DNA of 64,000 nt from Pseudidiomarina insulisalsae (lineage in GTDB: Bacteria > Pseudomonadota > Gammaproteobacteria > Enterobacterales > Alteromonadaceae), in assembly GCF_003987065.1 (NCBI RefSeq), contig NZ_PIPY01000004.1:124001-188000 (forward strand), in the 5' to 3' direction. A program made the position numbers and the translations under genes. The notes beneath the pieces were generated by a model that was not told the origin of the DNA, made no database searches, and saw only the letters and a program-made list of their open reading frames with translations. Shown piece by piece: positions 51,550 to 60,676 of this stretch. Numbering within the stretch: the first letter of the stretch is position 1; each line of letters begins with the position of its first letter.

Positions 51550-52520
51550 TCAGTTACCTCAACAACTTCCAAAGCGGCCAATTCGTAGCCAGTTAATGAG
51601 CCAGAGGTGACGGTTGCGGCGGCACCTTGATCGGTCTCGGTGGTGCCAAACAAACTTTGCACGCGTATCTCTGCAACTTTTTCACCGGGTAGGGTAATGG
51701 TCGCGCCGGTGGTAGATGACTTCACACGCTGGCCCTTGGTCATCACGTTAAAACGCATGCCCGGTTTTACTCCCTGAGCTTCGCCGCCACTTATGTAGAC
51801 CAGGTTATTTTCAAAGGCCAGAACGTCAGCACTCCACGGACGCTCAAGCAATGCCTGCGTCATCTTTTCGACGGCAGCGTTCACGGCGGCACCAATGGCA
51901 CGATCATTCAAACTGCCGTCATAGCCTGCGACTGAACCAAAGCCCATGGTGCGAGACTGTTCTAACGACGAGCTGCCAGTGCCGGAAAACGAAGCGATAA
52001 CTTGCCCGGTGCGCGTATCGACCAGACGCAAATCAACGGTGGCTGTCGCTTCTTGTTTGGCGCTACTCGAGAGAAATCCTCGCTCACCCGTGGTCGCGCG
52101 TCCAAATTCAGTCAGTGAACCGATAACCAGGGTATCGACGCCGACCAAATCATTGGTTTGTTGAGTCAGCTGTTGCTCGGCAAGAATGGCGTTCATATCT
52201 GGCCGCTCAAAAATCATAAAGTGCTGGGTATTGGCCACCGCCTGGGTAAACATGTCAGAGATTTTCTGATCGTGAATGCCTTGTACGGCTTCGCGTAGCA
52301 GGCTACGACCGTAGTTGGTTTCGTTACTGAGACGGCCGACGGCGAGCTTGCGTTTTAACCCGAGTGTGACCGGCTGGCTTTCCAGCATGGTTTGCTGTGC
52401 CTGTAGCTGCTCGGCTTTGTTAACCGGAGCGGTTTGCGTTTGCGGTTGTGGCGACTGACTGGCACAACCAGCAAGAACAAGCGCCGCTGCTGTGGCGCTT
52501 AACTTCATTATTAGTTTCAT
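51546..52520 (-). CDS. CsgG/HfaB-family lipoprotein
   Basis: A 324-residue lipoprotein with lipobox VLAGCAS (Cys 19). The CsgG/TolB-like N-domain runs from about 55 to 215: KLAVGRLSNETNYG, IFERPDMNAILAEQ, TVDLRLVDTRTGQV. A C-terminal beta domain of about 90 residues follows. CsgG relatives form outer-membrane pores or scaffold lipoprotein complexes. AAGGAACTGC precedes ATG 52520. It heads the four-gene lipoprotein operon. Confidence 0.9.
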   Translation of the reverse strand: MKLIMKLSATAAALVLAGCASQSPQPQTQTAPVNKAEQLQAQQTMLESQPVTLGLKRKLAVGRLSNETNYGRSLLREAVQGIHDQKISDMFTQAVANTQHFMIFERPDMNAILAEQQLTQQTNDLVGVDTLVIGSLTEFGRATTGERGFLSSSAKQEATATVDLRLVDTRTGQVIASFSGTGSSSLEQSRTMGFGSVAGYDGSLNDRAIGAAVNAAVEKMTQALLERPWSADVLAFENNLVYISGGEAQGVKPGMRFNVMTKGQRVKSSTTGATITLPGEKVAEIRVQSLFGTTETDQGAAATVTSGSLTGYELAALEVVEVTE

Positions 52521-52597
52521 TGCAGTTCCTTGTAGTTTGAACTGCGTAAGTTTATCTAAATGTTGATAAAGAATTAATATTTATTTTTCTTTTATTT

Positions 52598-53359
52598 TCA
52601 ATGGCCTATTTTGCGTCGCATCAACCGCAGATAAGTGCGCGGAGCAACCCGGTAAAGCAAGCTGGCAAGGTAGGTGAAGCGGTCGGGAAACAGGCGCTGC
52701 TGGTCGCGCTTAATGGCACGCAGTATCCGCTGGGTCATCCATTGCGCGGTGTGCACGTTGCCAATGGTGCTGCGTGGGTGCTGGGCCAAGCCACCCTTAC
52801 CGTTCAGGGCGTTTTGTTCGATAGTGGTGGCAAGAAAGCTCGGATAAACCATGAGCAGGCTGACGTCCTCTAACATTTCCGCGCGCAGTGTTTCAAAGTA
52901 CTGATGCAGGGCGGCTTTGGCGGCACAGTAACCGGCGCGCTCGGCAACGGGCATCCAGCCCGCCATGGAGCCAATGGTGATGATTTTGCCGTTGCTGCGT
53001 TGGAGCAGGGGCAGCAAGGCTTGCGTCAGTTGCACTGGCGCAAGGTAGTCGACCTCCATAACTTTACGTAGCACATCGGGATGGGTCTCGGCGGCGGCAG
53101 AGCGGTGCGTAATGCCGGCATTATTAAATAGCAGGTGAAGCGCTGGCAGCTGATTCAGCTCTTCTATGCAGGCCATCAACGCTGCTGTATCGGTCACATC
53201 CAGGCAATAAATTTGCACATCAGCGAAGCCACTGCTGCACTCTTTCAGCGCCGCGCCGTCACGATCAAGAAGTATCAGCTGATGCGTTTCACTAAGCGCC
53301 CGGGCAAGCTCCAGACCCAGCCCTGACGCAGCGCCGGTAATAAGGGCGGTGGGCTTCAT
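52598..53359 (-). CDS. Short-chain dehydrogenase/reductase
   Basis: A 253-residue classical SDR: NAD(P)-binding TGAASGLGLELARAL at about 8-22, NNAG near 88, catalytic Ser in ITIGSMAG and YCAAK (Tyr/Lys). A C-terminal extension with basic residues is typical of membrane-associated SDRs. Last gene of a four-gene operon with epimerase, transporter and FMO. It overlaps the epimerase by four bases. The substrate is unknown. Confidence 0.9.
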   Translation of the reverse strand: MKPTALITGAASGLGLELARALSETHQLILLDRDGAALKECSSGFADVQIYCLDVTDTAALMACIEELNQLPALHLLFNNAGITHRSAAAETHPDVLRKVMEVDYLAPVQLTQALLPLLQRSNGKIITIGSMAGWMPVAERAGYCAAKAALHQYFETLRAEMLEDVSLLMVYPSFLATTIEQNALNGKGGLAQHPRSTIGNVHTAQWMTQRILRAIKRDQQRLFPDRFTYLASLLYRVAPRTYLRLMRRKIGH

Positions 53360-54321
53360 GTCGAGGCCTCTTTGGCTTGTTTTGCCGCGCGCACCACCTC
53401 GGGATGATGCTGCAGGTAAAACTCGAACACCTCGCGACTGGTTTTTGCGGGCAGGTAACCGAATTCAAGCTTAAGGGCGGTATTATCAAGTACCGGGCGA
53501 TAGCGCAAAAAGTCGAGCTGCTCGGCGCTGTACTGGGTGAGACCTAAGCGGTGGCCGACCCGTAGTGCCCAGCGTAGCAACCATGCCGATAGCACCAGCA
53601 ACGGCTTATTCAGGCGTTGCGCGATGTCAGCAATTGGCATGGCGCCGTCACCCGCCAGATTAAACATACCGATCTTACTGTGGGTAACGCCACGATAAAT
53701 AATATCAATTACATCCTGGTCCCAAATAAAGACAAAGGGCGAGGGCGCGCCTTTAATTGCCAGCAGGCGTTTGCGCTTAAAAAGGTCGGTGATTTGGTTG
53801 TCGGTATGGGCGCCTAAGATGGTACCGGGGCGCAGAACTAATTGCTGCAGTTGAGGATGATACGCGCGGTACTCTGCCAACAACTCCTCGACCTTGCGTT
53901 TATGGTAGCTATACGCAAACGCCTTGTTGCCTCGTAAGGTGTCGGTTTCGCGCAGCCACTCAGGGTTGTCGGCATGATACCCGTAGGCGGCGCCGCTACT
54001 GGTCACGGTCAGGTGTTGCACACCGGCGTGCAGACAGGCCTGCAATACGTTGCGGGTACCATTCACGTCAATGTCGAAATCGCGCTCACGGTCGCTGCTG
54101 GCTTGCAAGACACTGGCAAGGTGCACGACATGGCTCACCCGGTGTTGCTGCAATAACGCAGCGAGGGCAGGGTCGCGGATATCCATTTCATAAAACTTAT
54201 AGCCCTGCTGCTGCGTGGCAGCGCGGCGGATATCAATGCCAATCACGTCGTGCTCTACGGTTAGCTTACGAACCAGCGCCTGGCCCAGATAGCCTTCACT
54301 GCCAGTAATTAAAATGGTCAC
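53356..54321 (-). CDS. NAD-dependent epimerase/dehydratase (extended SDR)
   Basis: A 321-residue extended SDR: ITGSEGYLGQALV at the N-terminus, VHLASV, and a YSYHKRKVEE active-site stretch (Tyr-x3-Lys: YHKRK region). It resembles the NAD-dependent epimerase/3-beta-hydroxysteroid dehydrogenase group. Start and stop overlap neighbouring genes by four bases each, so the enzymes are probably made together for one pathway. Confidence 0.88.
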   Translation of the reverse strand: MTILITGSEGYLGQALVRKLTVEHDVIGIDIRRAATQQQGYKFYEMDIRDPALAALLQQHRVSHVVHLASVLQASSDRERDFDIDVNGTRNVLQACLHAGVQHLTVTSSGAAYGYHADNPEWLRETDTLRGNKAFAYSYHKRKVEELLAEYRAYHPQLQQLVLRPGTILGAHTDNQITDLFKRKRLLAIKGAPSPFVFIWDQDVIDIIYRGVTHSKIGMFNLAGDGAMPIADIAQRLNKPLLVLSAWLLRWALRVGHRLGLTQYSAEQLDFLRYRPVLDNTALKLEFGYLPAKTSREVFEFYLQHHPEVVRAAKQAKEAST

Positions 54322-55220
54322 GACAGGTCTCCTAAGGCTGAGGTGATTGCTGCGCGCCGGTCACGCCACTGCCAGTAGAGCGCCAGGCCAAGACCGGAGA
54401 TTAAGTGCCAGATCCCCCAGGCAGCGGCAATGACTGCCATGGCCATCTGCTCAGAGAAATAGGTAAAGATAATTCCCAGTCCCAGCCCTGAGTTTTGCAG
54501 TCCGACTTCCAGCGTAATGGCACGGCGCTCAGGTCGGGCGACGCCCAGCAATCGCGCCGCGCCCCAGCCCAAACCTAATGCCAGGGTGTTGTGCACAATA
54601 ACGGCCAGTAAAAAGACGCTAGCGCCGGCAATAAAAGCTTGCCAGTTCAGGGCCAGAGCAATCACGACAAAGCCTATCAGTGCCAGCAGCGAAACCAGCC
54701 GGAAAAAGTCTTCACTATGCCGGGCAAAGCGCGGAAACTTTTGTGCGCAGATAAGCCCCAGTATTAGCGGTAGCGCCAGTACCAGTAGCACAATGGTCAG
54801 CATATCAGTCGCCGAGACAGAAATTTGTTGCAAAAGCGCGTCGGTATGCGGATTTAAGCTGGCGTAAAACATAAAGTTAAACGGCGTGAGCAGGGTTGCC
54901 ATTAAGCTCGCAATGCCGGTCATACTCACCGACATCGCAGCGTTACCATTGCCCAGAAAGGTCATAATATTTGAGAAACTACCACCGGGGCAGCAACTGA
55001 CTAAAAGCAGACCCAGCGCGACTTCGGCGGGCATGGGGATGAGCGTAATCGCAATAAAGGTAAAAAATGGCAGCAGCACGAACTGCGCGGCCAGGCCAAT
55101 CAGCGGCGCTTTTGGCTGGGTCAGTACCCGTTTGAAGTCAGCTGCGGTGAGGCTCAGCGCGATGCCAAACATCATAAACGCCAGAATGCTGTTTAAGATA
55201 AGCAACGCGGTCGCCGACAT
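54318..55220 (-). CDS. Bile acid:sodium symporter family (BASS) transporter
   Basis: A 300-residue membrane protein with about nine or ten hydrophobic segments. Family motifs are CCPGGSFSNIMTFLGNGNAAMSVSMT (in parts) and EVGLQNSGLGLGI, the two crossover regions that bind sodium and substrate in BASS proteins. It would import an organic anion such as a steroid-like or keto-acid compound. It sits between FMO and dehydrogenases, suggesting uptake of their substrate. Confidence 0.9.
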   Translation of the reverse strand: MSATALLILNSILAFMMFGIALSLTAADFKRVLTQPKAPLIGLAAQFVLLPFFTFIAITLIPMPAEVALGLLLVSCCPGGSFSNIMTFLGNGNAAMSVSMTGIASLMATLLTPFNFMFYASLNPHTDALLQQISVSATDMLTIVLLVLALPLILGLICAQKFPRFARHSEDFFRLVSLLALIGFVVIALALNWQAFIAGASVFLLAVIVHNTLALGLGWGAARLLGVARPERRAITLEVGLQNSGLGLGIIFTYFSEQMAMAVIAAAWGIWHLISGLGLALYWQWRDRRAAITSALGDLS

Positions 55221-56533
55221 TAAGAGCCTCGCCCGAGTTGCTGCATTTCTTTTGCCAGAGCCTTGAGGTAGGTATCTTTGTGTACGTAATAAGCCATGCG
55301 TTCCAGTTCCAGATAATCCATGCCACCGTCAAGGCGCTGGCCCGCCTGTTGTGCTACTTTGGCCTGGAATCTTCGCGCCGCGTTTGGGTTGTCCTGTTGC
55401 TGGCGTATGACCTTAGCGACCAGTTGTGCCTGATCATCACGGCCCTGCCAGCCTAAACCGGCAGCCTCAACCATTCCCATGACAAACAGCGTGGGCTGTG
55501 AGGGGCTGAAAATATTCAGGTACAGCTGTGGCGCATGCCCATTCCAGTTCAAATGTGCTTTATCTATAAAAGGGTAGTGCAGTTTGTAGCCGGTTGCCTG
55601 CAAAATCATGTCGTAACTGGCGCTGGTACCGTCGACAAAGGTCGCACCGTGTTCGTTTAAGCTATCAATGGCCGGTCGCACCTTAATGTCGCCATGTCCG
55701 ATGTGATGCAGGAACAGGGAGTTAATGACCGGGTGCGACTCGTACATGCGATAGTCCGGGTCCGGCAGACCGTAACTGCTTGGCTTACCCGAGATAAGAC
55801 GCACCAGTAGCCCATCCACAAATTGCTTAATGCGTAAGGGCAGTTTAATTTTGCCGCCCAGGGTGTCGGTGGCACGCCCGCCAATGAACTTGGGCAGGAA
55901 GTAGTAGCCACGGCGCACGGCCATATCGACGCTTTTGGCGCGATGCACCGCGTCGACCGCAATGTCACAGCCGCTGTTCCCGCAGCCGACAATGAGAACG
56001 CGTTTGTCGGCAAAAATATCAGCGCTGCGATAGTCACAGCTGTGCAACATCTCGCCCTGAAACGTACCGCGAAACGTGGCGCGATTGGGATGATGCAGCG
56101 TACCGTTGGCGAGCAGTACAGCGCTGGCGTGTAACTCTTCTGTCGTACCTGACGCGGTGCGATAGCGTACCAGCCAGCCTGATTCAGAGGATGAGTCCGA
56201 AGCTGGTTCAATACGCTCTACATAACTGTTGAAACGATAATGGCGCTTTAGATCAAAATGCTTGGCGTAGTTCTGAAAGTAGCGCTTTAACTCGTCATGG
56301 CGCGGATAGGTGGCGACCTCATCCGCCATAGGAAAGTCGGCAAACTCAGTCATTCGCTTTGATGAAATCAGATGCGCTGATTCGTACATGGTGCTGGTGG
56401 GGCTGTCGATATCCCAAAGACCACCCACGTCACCGTGGGCTTCCAGACCAATTACGTTCAGGCCCTGCTCCAGCAGGCGACGCACCGTACACAGACCCAT
56501 CGGCCCGGCACCAATGACGACACATGGGTTCAT
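55220..56533 (-). CDS. Flavin-containing monooxygenase (FMO-like)
   Basis: About 437 residues. FAD-binding VIGAGPMG is at residues 6-13. The FMO fingerprint F-x-G-x3-H-x3-Y appears as FQGEMLHSCDY, and NADPH-binding VGCGNSG lies further on. FMOs oxygenate heteroatoms or ketones. ATG 56533 has GAGAG 8 bases upstream; a longer frame start at 56572 lacks support. First gene of the FMO-BASS-epimerase-SDR operon. It is divergent from an AraC regulator, which likely controls it. Confidence 0.9.
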   Translation of the reverse strand: MNPCVVIGAGPMGLCTVRRLLEQGLNVIGLEAHGDVGGLWDIDSPTSTMYESAHLISSKRMTEFADFPMADEVATYPRHDELKRYFQNYAKHFDLKRHYRFNSYVERIEPASDSSSESGWLVRYRTASGTTEELHASAVLLANGTLHHPNRATFRGTFQGEMLHSCDYRSADIFADKRVLIVGCGNSGCDIAVDAVHRAKSVDMAVRRGYYFLPKFIGGRATDTLGGKIKLPLRIKQFVDGLLVRLISGKPSSYGLPDPDYRMYESHPVINSLFLHHIGHGDIKVRPAIDSLNEHGATFVDGTSASYDMILQATGYKLHYPFIDKAHLNWNGHAPQLYLNIFSPSQPTLFVMGMVEAAGLGWQGRDDQAQLVAKVIRQQQDNPNAARRFQAKVAQQAGQRLDGGMDYLELERMAYYVHKDTYLKALAKEMQQLGRGS

Positions 56534-56634
56534 ATCAGTCTCTCGATGAATGCAATGTTCTGATAATAACAATTGATTTAGATCAAACCATGGCTAAGAT
56601 AGGACAATTAACTGGTTAATTCGGGTCACTCAAG

Positions 56635-57627
56635 ATGACAACCACTCTAAAACCCAGTGTCACGCAAAGTTTTACCCAGGCGATCATGCAACAGCTTGAG
56701 CATCTGGGGGTAAGCATCGACGCTGGGCTCAAACAGCAAGTTGCCGAGCACCGAGGGCACGCACGACTGCCGCTGGCGCTTCAGGACGCGTTATGGCAAA
56801 GCCTGGAAAAACAGAATTGCCCGGAATTAGGGCTGCGTATTGGTCTGGCATTACAGCCCCAACATTTTGATACGATTGGCTTTTTGTTACTCAGCTCGCC
56901 GTCGCTTGGGGTAGCGACCGAAAGCCTGGTGAATTACTCAGCGCTCATCGGCGAGGGAGGAACCTTCACCACCGAAGCCACGTCCGATGGCTATAAAATT
57001 ATCTACAACGACCAGTTCGATGTGGCGGTAGCGCTACGCATTGAAGCGATCTTTGCCAGTATCGCCACCGGCGCTAATTGGGTGGCAGGCAAGCCGCTGG
57101 CGCCGCTGCGCGTTACGTTTAAACACTCGCAGCAAGCACCCGATGCGCTCTATCAACAGGCGTTTCAACATGCTGCTCTTACGTTTGACCAAGACGAGAA
57201 TGCCATCACGTTCAGCGCGCAGGACTGGCATTTTCGTCAGCGCGAGGTAAACCCGCAGCTACAGAGCCAGATGCTACAACTGGCGCAGCAGCAACTCGCG
57301 CAATTACATCCGCAGTCATTTGCGGCAAGGGTAGAGGCATTGCTGCAACGTCAGCCGTGGTTAAGCCGCGCCCAGCTTGCCGCCAGTCTGGCCATCACCG
57401 AGCGAACATTATCGCGACGTCTCGCTGCTGAAGGCACGAGCTTTCATGTCATTTCTCAGCAAATGAAAAAGCAACACGCCTTCGAGCAATTGCAGAGTTC
57501 TGAGTCAGTCACGCAGGCAAGGCTGGCGGAGTTTCTTGGCTACAGTGACGAGCAGGCCTTTGCCAAGGCCTTTCGTCGCTGGACCGGACAGAGCTTTTCT
57601 GCGTATCGGCGGCGTTCTGTGTTTTAG
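56635..57627 (+). CDS. AraC-family regulator, divergent from the FMO operon
   Basis: A 330-residue AraC protein. The N-terminal ~200 residues match the arabinose-binding-like domain found in OruR/ArgR-type regulators. The C-terminal double helix-turn-helix (about 235-328) includes LSRAQLAASLAITERTLSRRL and LAEFLGYSDEQAFAKAFRRW. Divergent placement 102 bp from the FMO start suggests it controls that operon. It ends overlapping the next, convergent gene. Confidence 0.9.
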   Translation: MTTTLKPSVTQSFTQAIMQQLEHLGVSIDAGLKQQVAEHRGHARLPLALQDALWQSLEKQNCPELGLRIGLALQPQHFDTIGFLLLSSPSLGVATESLVNYSALIGEGGTFTTEATSDGYKIIYNDQFDVAVALRIEAIFASIATGANWVAGKPLAPLRVTFKHSQQAPDALYQQAFQHAALTFDQDENAITFSAQDWHFRQREVNPQLQSQMLQLAQQQLAQLHPQSFAARVEALLQRQPWLSRAQLAASLAITERTLSRRLAAEGTSFHVISQQMKKQHAFEQLQSSESVTQARLAEFLGYSDEQAFAKAFRRWTGQSFSAYRRRSVF

Positions 57628-57872
57628 GAGCGTAGATCGCCGTGCAGGAATTTACAGACAAAAACGACTTTGCCGTACTTTTCAAAAGACCATTTAATGC
57701 AACCCTGAATGGCTGCCATGACGTCGTCGTAGTCGCCAAATACCTGCGTACTGAGCGAGTTAGTAATAACGTGCACGTTGTCGTAACTATTAAGTTGGTC
57801 GATAAACTCTTTGATGGGATCAATGTAATTGTCGGCCAACGGATATTTGCTGATTTCTACGGTTAGTTTCAT
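57624..57872 (-). CDS. YkoF/thiamine-binding-like small protein
   Basis: An 82-residue protein of the YkoF-related/MTH1187-like ferredoxin fold: LTVEISKYPLADNY, LNSYDNVHVITNSLSTQVFGDYDDV and KVVFVCKFLHGD. Relatives bind thiamine or its precursors, or act in metal/vitamin contexts. The role here is not shown by the surroundings. Its stop overlaps that of the AraC gene by three bases, and a GGAG ribosome site precedes the start. Confidence 0.75.
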   Translation of the reverse strand: MKLTVEISKYPLADNYIDPIKEFIDQLNSYDNVHVITNSLSTQVFGDYDDVMAAIQGCIKWSFEKYGKVVFVCKFLHGDLRS

Positions 57873-57958
57873 GTTTGCGTACTCCTTTTAATGCTGAACA
57901 GGCGCCATGTTTGGCCATCGCGCCCCAAGCTTCAGATGCGACCGCAATCATAAAGTGC

Positions 57959-58288
57959 TCAGCAGTCGCGATCCATGTCTTTATTGATGATCTTTAACGA
58001 AGTGGATATTTGCTGCTCAATCTCATTATAGCGTTGTTGCTCTTCCGCGCTGAACATAGTGGCAAATTCGGGCTGATTTTCCGGCGCCAGATGCTCGTAT
58101 TTATCAAAGACCGCGATCACCTCTGAAACACAGATAGTTTCCTGACCCGCCATCTGCTTAAGATCCGTTTCAAACTGGGCAAAGTCGGTCAGGTAATTTT
58201 CGCCGTCTGATGCGCTTTGGCTGGCATCACTGCAGGCGAGTAAAGCGAGACACGTGAGCAGAGCAATACTGAGTTGTTTCATATCCAT
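57959..58288 (-). CDS. Small lipoprotein, DUF5339-like
   Basis: A 109-residue lipoprotein with lipobox LLACSD (Cys 19). The mature part is helical with two further Cys (ETICVSEV and the terminal DRDC) that could form a disulfide. It resembles small periplasmic DUF5339-type proteins; no function is known. It is divergent from zwf. Confidence 0.65.
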   Translation of the reverse strand: MDMKQLSIALLTCLALLACSDASQSASDGENYLTDFAQFETDLKQMAGQETICVSEVIAVFDKYEHLAPENQPEFATMFSAEEQQRYNEIEQQISTSLKIINKDMDRDC

Positions 58289-58371
58289 TCCTTTGTCTGG
58301 TTCGTTTAATAAAAGCTGTTACGATAGTTCAAAGCTGCAAAACTGAGTTTGCTGGTTTTGCTAAACCCTTG

Positions 58372-58387
58372 CTAGCATTTAAATTAG
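58372..58387. promoter_or_regulatory. Weak HexR-like site upstream of zwf
   Basis: CTAGCATTTAAATTAG is a partial palindrome around ATTTAAAT. It loosely resembles the AT-rich palindrome bound by HexR, a common repressor of zwf and edd-eda. It would lie within a TTGCTA-N17-TTAAAA promoter. Only part of the expected outer bases match, so this is tentative. Confidence 0.25.
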
Positions 58388-58435
58388 TTGTTTAAAAGGC
58401 TATTGTCCAAGAAACGGTTCTAAAAAGGTGAGCAA

Positions 58436-59923
58436 ATGGCATCCTCAGCAGCGTGTTGTGATTTGATACTGTTTGGCAGTTGCGGTGATCTGGCACGGCG
58501 CAAACTACTACCTGCTCTTTATCAGTTGGAAAAAGCGGGCTTGTTGCATAGTGACACGCGCATTATCGGCGTTGCCCGGGAGTCATTGTCGCTTGCTGAA
58601 TATCGGGCGAAGGTCGGCGAAGATTTGCGCCAGTTACTGACCCGCGAAACTTTGGATGAGAGCGTCTGGCAGCGCTTTGAAAAAAAGCTTTCCTACTGTG
58701 AAATCGAACTTTCCGATCTAGACCAATATGAAGCGTTAACAGAGTGGGTGGACACCAGCGGCGCCAGTGAGCATGAGCGTACGCCGATTTGCTATTTTGC
58801 CACGCCCCCACATTTGTTTGCGACTCTCTGTAAGGGGCTTCACAGTGTGGGGCTGACACGAGAGCCCACCCGGGTTGTGCTGGAAAAGCCCTTGGGGCAG
58901 GATTTAGCGTCGTCGCAAAAAATTAACCGCCAGGTAGCGGAGTACTTTCACGAGTCGCAGGTCTACCGTATCGATCATTATTTAGGCAAAGAGACTGTAC
59001 TAAACCTATTAGCACTGCGTTTTGCCAACTCTATTTTTTCTGACCAGTGGAGTCACAGCACCATTGATCATATTCAGATCACCGCTGCCGAGCAGGTGGG
59101 TGTAGAAGGGCGCTGGAGCTATTACGATGACGCCGGACAGCTACGGGACATGGTGCAAAACCATTTGTTGCAGGTACTTTCGCTGATAGCCATGGAGCCG
59201 CCGACGCGGTTAGACACTGAAAGTATCCGTGAAGAGAAACTTAAAGTATTACGCTCGTTACGGCCTATTGATCGCGACAATGTTCACGATGACACAGTAC
59301 GGGGCCAATACACCGCAGGGTTTGTTGGCGATCATAAGGTGCCGGGTTATCTCGAGGAAGAGGGTGCGGCCACGGACAGTACCACTGAAACCTTTGTTGC
59401 GCTGAAAACCCATATCGATAACTGGCGCTGGTCCGGTGTGCCGTTTTATTTACGCACCGGTAAGCGTATGCCGCACAAGCGTACTGAGGTTGTTATTACC
59501 TTCAAGCGCCAGCCCCATAATATTTTTTATGAAACCCAGAGCCAGTTGCCACCCAATCGCTTAATCATCCGTTTGCAGCCTGACGAGGGCGTCGAGATTC
59601 AGATGATGAATAAGGTACCTGGTCTGGGCAAGCAAATGCAGCTAAAGCCCACCACTTTAGATTTAAGTTTTTATGAAACCTTTGAAAATAAACGTATTGC
59701 GGATGCCTATGAGCGTCTACTATTAGAAGCAATGCAGGGGAATCAGTACCTGTTCGTCGCCCGTGAAGAAGTGGAACACGCCTGGCGCTGGATCGACGGT
59801 ATCCGTGCCGCCTGGCAACAACTACCAGAGGGGCCGAAAACCTACCAGGCGGGAACCTGGGGTCCTACGGCCGCGGTGACGCTGATGGCCCAGGATGGTC
59901 GCGAATGGGATGACGAAGACTGA
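58436..59923 (+). CDS. zwf: Glucose-6-phosphate 1-dehydrogenase Zwf
   Basis: A 495-residue G6PD. The nucleotide-binding GSCGDLARRKLLPALY is at about 13-28, EKPLGQDL follows, and the active site RIDHYLGKE is near 181-189. It oxidises glucose-6-phosphate to 6-phosphogluconolactone, feeding the Entner-Doudoroff pathway encoded downstream. AAAGGTGAG precedes the ATG. First gene of the zwf-pgl-edd-eda operon; a weak HexR-like palindrome lies in its promoter. Confidence 0.96.
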   Translation: MASSAACCDLILFGSCGDLARRKLLPALYQLEKAGLLHSDTRIIGVARESLSLAEYRAKVGEDLRQLLTRETLDESVWQRFEKKLSYCEIELSDLDQYEALTEWVDTSGASEHERTPICYFATPPHLFATLCKGLHSVGLTREPTRVVLEKPLGQDLASSQKINRQVAEYFHESQVYRIDHYLGKETVLNLLALRFANSIFSDQWSHSTIDHIQITAAEQVGVEGRWSYYDDAGQLRDMVQNHLLQVLSLIAMEPPTRLDTESIREEKLKVLRSLRPIDRDNVHDDTVRGQYTAGFVGDHKVPGYLEEEGAATDSTTETFVALKTHIDNWRWSGVPFYLRTGKRMPHKRTEVVITFKRQPHNIFYETQSQLPPNRLIIRLQPDEGVEIQMMNKVPGLGKQMQLKPTTLDLSFYETFENKRIADAYERLLLEAMQGNQYLFVAREEVEHAWRWIDGIRAAWQQLPEGPKTYQAGTWGPTAAVTLMAQDGREWDDED

Positions 59924-59974
59924 GATTGAGATAACACATACATAGCGAAGCAGCGTCGGGGGAAGAGATAACTG

Positions 59975-60673
59975 ATGTCATTATCGATTCACAAGTTCAA
60001 ACACGACAGTGATCTTGTCGATGAGTTTTCACGTCGCATTTGCCAATTGCTGGAACAAGCGGTGACAGAGCGGGAGCACGCTTATCTGGTGGTCTCAGGC
60101 GGCCGTACGCCGGTGGCCTTGTTCGAGCGTTTGAGTAAACAGGTACTGCCCTGGCCGCAGATCACCATTTTACTGGCCGATGAGCGGTGGTTATCTGCTA
60201 ATGACGCGAATAGTAACGAGCGCCTGGTGCGTCAGCACCTGTTACAGCATCAGGCTGCCGCAGCCAATTTTATCAGTCTGCTGACTGACGCCGATGATGC
60301 GCATGAAGCTCTCGATGAGCTCAATCAACGTGTTGCGGTAATTCCATGTTTTGATGTCGTTTTACTGGGTATGGGTGAAGATGGTCATACGGCGTCGCTA
60401 TTTCCCGATAGCCCCGAAGCAGAGCTTGAGCATGCGCTGAATACCAGCGATCCGGTGGCGGCGATAACGCCGCGAGCAGCGCCTTATCAGCGGGTCACCT
60501 TAACCCGTTCGCGCCTGATGCACAGCCGTATTATTTTCTTTCAGTTGTCAGGTACGGCCAAGCAGAAAGTCCTTGAACAAGCCGTTGTGCCAGCCGCCGG
60601 GCTGCCGGTCAGTCGCTTTTTACAACAACAGGAAGTGCCTGTTGAAGTCATGCTGGCCACGCCAGAGGAGTAA
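59975..60673 (+). CDS. pgl: 6-phosphogluconolactonase Pgl
   Basis: A 232-residue enzyme of the DevB/SOL type. Motifs are VSGGRTPVALFE (about 38-49), LADERWL and GMGEDGHTASLFP. It hydrolyses 6-phosphogluconolactone from Zwf. It starts 52 bases after zwf with GGGGGAAGAG upstream and ends three bases before the edd start. Confidence 0.95.
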   Translation: MSLSIHKFKHDSDLVDEFSRRICQLLEQAVTEREHAYLVVSGGRTPVALFERLSKQVLPWPQITILLADERWLSANDANSNERLVRQHLLQHQAAAANFISLLTDADDAHEALDELNQRVAVIPCFDVVLLGMGEDGHTASLFPDSPEAELEHALNTSDPVAAITPRAAPYQRVTLTRSRLMHSRIIFFQLSGTAKQKVLEQAVVPAAGLPVSRFLQQQEVPVEVMLATPEE

Positions 60674-60676
60674 GTT

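Noticed and set aside
58372-58387. Confident HexR operator upstream of zwf
   Set aside because: Only the inner ATTTAAAT and short outer arms match, so it is kept only as a low-confidence feature.
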